A DNA stretch of 64,000 nucleotides. Source: Loktanella sp. DSM 29012 (GTDB lineage: Bacteria > Pseudomonadota > Alphaproteobacteria > Rhodobacterales > Rhodobacteraceae). Both the position numbers and the translations under genes were made by a program. Under the pieces are notes generated by a model that had not been told where the DNA came from, did no database searches, and saw only the letters and a list, made by a program, of their open reading frames with translations. The stretch is from the NCBI RefSeq assembly GCF_900110705.1, contig NZ_FOEJ01000009.1:1-64000 (forward strand), given 5' to 3'. Positions 62,037 to 64,000 of this stretch are shown here, piece by piece (the first letter of the stretch is position 1; each line of letters begins with the position of its first letter).

Positions 62037-64000
62037 TCAGCCCTCCTTCTGCGCTGTGGTGCGAAGGCTGCCAATGGGCGGCACCTCTCGGGAGGGATCG
62101 ATGTCCATCGCGTGTTCGTTGGTTTCATCCCCCTGACGCCGTGCAAGGCGCGAGTAGGATTCAAGGCTGAGCATCACGGCACCGACCACGGCGAGGAACA
62201 CGCCTAGGTCAAAGGCCATTGCCGTCGCCAGTTCGAATTCGTTCATCGGCGGAATGCGGAAATATCCGAACGCAGAGCTGAGGAAGGGCACGCCCGCAAA
62301 CCAGCTGCCGATCCCCGTCAGGCCAGCCACCAGCACGCCCGCGCCGATGATCCCGTGATAGGGATAGCGCTGGCGCCGTTCGGCCCAGGCAAAACCCGAC
62401 GCCATGTACTGCATCACAACCGCGATTGCGACGACGAGGCCGGAAATGAACCCGCCGCCCGGCTCGTTGTGGCCGCGCAGGAAGATGTAGAAACCCACCA
62501 TCAACACCACGGGCATCATCACGCGGGTCAACACGACCATCATCAGCGGATGCGCGTCGCCTGCCTGTTCCTCTTCGTAGCCGCGGTTCAGCAGACGCGC
62601 GCGCACGGACGACGACAGCAGCGATTCCGTCAGGGCATAGATCACGAGTGCTGCGATCCCCAGCACGATGATCTCGCCAAAGGTATCGAATCCACGGAAA
62701 TCCACGAGGATGACGTTGACCACGTTGTCACCGCCGCCGCCCTTGTAGGAATTGGCCAGGAAATATTCGCTGATCGAGGCTGTCGGGAAATCCGACATCA
62801 GGATGGAATACATCAGCATGGTGGTCGCCACACCGCCCAGGACCGCGATCACGCCGTCACGGGTCCGGCGGGCCGGGCTGGATTCGACCGGCGTGCTGTT
62901 GGGCAGGAAATTCAGCGCCAGCAAAAGCAGGATGATCGTCACCACCTCGACCGAGATCTGTGTCAGTGCAAGGTCGGGGGCCGAGAAATAGTTGAATCCG
63001 ACGGACACGATCAGACCTACGATTCCCATCAGGATCAGCGTGGCCAGGCGGTTGCGATGCACCCGCACCATGAACAGGGTCGCGGCGACCAGCATTGCCC
63101 ATCCGGCAAAGGCCGGTGGCGTGATCGGCAGCATCTCGCGGCCCTGGGCCAGTGACGTGCCGGTGATCCATGCAAAGGCACCGACCGCTGTTGTCGTCAC
63201 GATCATGATCGCGGCGTAGCGGGTGAAACTGCCGTTGTGCAGACCTTCGGCAAAGCGGTTGGCGGCGGTGCCGCACCCGTTCACCAGCGCCTCGAATATC
63301 GTCTTGGCCTCGGGGCGGGGGGTGTTGTCCCATGCCTTGATCAGTGGCTTGTAGGCCAACAGCATCAGGATGCCGCCGATCACGGCGATGACGGACATCA
63401 GCAGGGGCAGGTTGAACCCGTGCCACAGCGCCAGGTATTTGTCCGGGACCAGTGATGCGTCGCCCAGTACGGCGGCGGTCACGGTTTTCACAAAAGGTTC
63501 GGCGAGGAAGGGTGCCACACCCAGCACGACCACGGGGATCGTCAGCAGGGCAGGGGACAGCCACAGCCCGACACCGGGATCATGCGGCGTGGCGGGATAA
63601 TCGCTGCGTTTCGGGCCAAAGAAGGTGTGACCGAGGAAACGGAACGAATAGGCAGCAGAGAACAGCGCGCCCACGGTCGCCACGATGGTCACCAGCCAGG
63701 GCGAGCCATAAAGGGTGGTGACTGTCGCTTCTTCGAGCATCATTTCCTTGGAAATAAAGCCGTTGAGCAGTGGGATACCCGCCATCGACAGCGATGCGAG
63801 TGTGGCGATCATAAAGGTGATCGGCATCAGGTGCCGCAACCCGCCCAGCCGGGTCATGTCGCGGGTGTGCGCCTCGTGATCGACGATGCCGGCGGTCATG
63901 AACAGTGCGGCCTTGAACGTGGCGTGGTTCAGGATGTGGAACACGGCGGCCATGACACCGAACGGTGTGCCGGTGCCCAAAAGGAACGTGATCAGACCCA
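62037..64000 (-). CDS. mrpA: Na+/H+ antiporter subunit A/B fusion, N-terminus outside window
   Basis: The frame is open to the window end (654 residues seen). It is the C-terminal part of the NuoL-like MrpA, including HILNHATFKAALFMTAGI and LSMAGIPLLNGFISKEMM. It continues into the MrpB domain (RVMMPVVLMVGFYIFLRGHN, EPGGGFISGLVVAIA), so A and B are one protein as in many Gram-negative Mrp operons. The complex expels Na+ in exchange for protons. Confidence 0.93.
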   Translation of the reverse strand, partial: GLITFLLGTGTPFGVMAAVFHILNHATFKAALFMTAGIVDHEAHTRDMTRLGGLRHLMPITFMIATLASLSMAGIPLLNGFISKEMMLEEATVTTLYGSPWLVTIVATVGALFSAAYSFRFLGHTFFGPKRSDYPATPHDPGVGLWLSPALLTIPVVVLGVAPFLAEPFVKTVTAAVLGDASLVPDKYLALWHGFNLPLLMSVIAVIGGILMLLAYKPLIKAWDNTPRPEAKTIFEALVNGCGTAANRFAEGLHNGSFTRYAAIMIVTTTAVGAFAWITGTSLAQGREMLPITPPAFAGWAMLVAATLFMVRVHRNRLATLILMGIVGLIVSVGFNYFSAPDLALTQISVEVVTIILLLLALNFLPNSTPVESSPARRTRDGVIAVLGGVATTMLMYSILMSDFPTASISEYFLANSYKGGGGDNVVNVILVDFRGFDTFGEIIVLGIAALVIYALTESLLSSSVRARLLNRGYEEEQAGDAHPLMMVVLTRVMMPVVLMVGFYIFLRGHNEPGGGFISGLVVAIAVVMQYMASGFAWAERRQRYPYHGIIGAGVLVAGLTGIGSWFAGVPFLSSAFGYFRIPPMNEFELATAMAFDLGVFLAVVGAVMLSLESYSRLARRQGDETNEHAMDIDPSREVPPIGSLRTTAQKEG

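Overview
The window looks like part of a large plasmid or chromid of an alphaproteobacterium of the Rhodobacteraceae (Roseobacter-type). The grounds are high G+C, tightly packed operons with ATGA/TGATG overlaps, an opgGHC glucan operon of the short alphaproteobacterial type, a complete C-P lyase cluster, pca genes, and a plasmid-type rep/parA/parB module with iterons at 55.0-58.8 kb. No rRNA, tRNA, CRISPR array or complete insertion sequence was seen. One transposase remnant is present.

Layout. (1) 1-5988: aromatic acid catabolism. A partial enoyl-CoA hydratase runs leftward. Rightward are an amidohydrolase, a cytochrome P450, pcaC, pcaH, pcaG, a beta-keto acid cleavage enzyme and a CoxG-like protein. 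(2) 6085-10768, leftward: opgG-opgH-opgC for periplasmic glucans, with a one-base frame offset at the 5' end of opgH. (3) 11041-18029, rightward: a tightly spaced seven-gene run (EEP phosphodiesterase, CDP-alcohol phosphatidyltransferase, flippase-like membrane protein, membrane sulfatase-like enzyme, then a sugar-type ABC binding protein and two permeases), followed by yceI. (4) 18.8-32.75 kb: phosphonate use. It holds phnM, a DUF1045 2H-phosphoesterase-like gene, phnN-L-K-J-I-H-G with divergent phnF, an acyltransferase, a hexapeptide transferase, an internally deleted SDR, and phnE2-E1-D-C behind a striking array of six 11-bp Pho-box half sites. (5) 32.8-38.6 kb: an arsenate operon (ArsR-arsenate reductase fusion, GAPDH, ArsJ), a RES/Xre toxin-antitoxin pair, and a CsoR regulator with a glutaredoxin-MauE-like membrane fusion. 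(6) 38.35-48.4 kb: sugar or polyol catabolism with inositol-pathway-like enzymes (two Gfo/Idh/MocA oxidoreductases, IolE-like, IolB-like, a class II aldolase), a PhyH-type dioxygenase, an IlvD/Edd dehydratase, an FAH-family hydrolase and an SDR. (7) 48.5-54.9 kb: a PHA-granule-type protein and trehalose synthesis from glycogen (treZ-treY-glgX). (8) 55.0-58.8 kb: replication and partition (rep, 22-bp iterons, parA, parB) bracketed by two copies of a 16-bp perfect palindrome. (9) 58.9-64.0 kb: an Mrp-type multisubunit Na+/H+ antiporter operon, with mrpA cut by the window end.

How they fit. The pca block would take aromatic acids to protocatechuate and beta-ketoadipate, with the BKACE enzyme possibly standing in for the usual CoA-transferase/thiolase end. 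The C-P lyase block lacks phnP, and the DUF1045 gene is a candidate to process the cyclic ribose phosphate. The Pho-box array implies phosphate-starvation control. The opg operon and the divergent lipid/phosphodiester cassette may cooperate in envelope or glucan decoration, which is the least characterised system here. The rep/par module implies that all of this sits on an extrachromosomal replicon.
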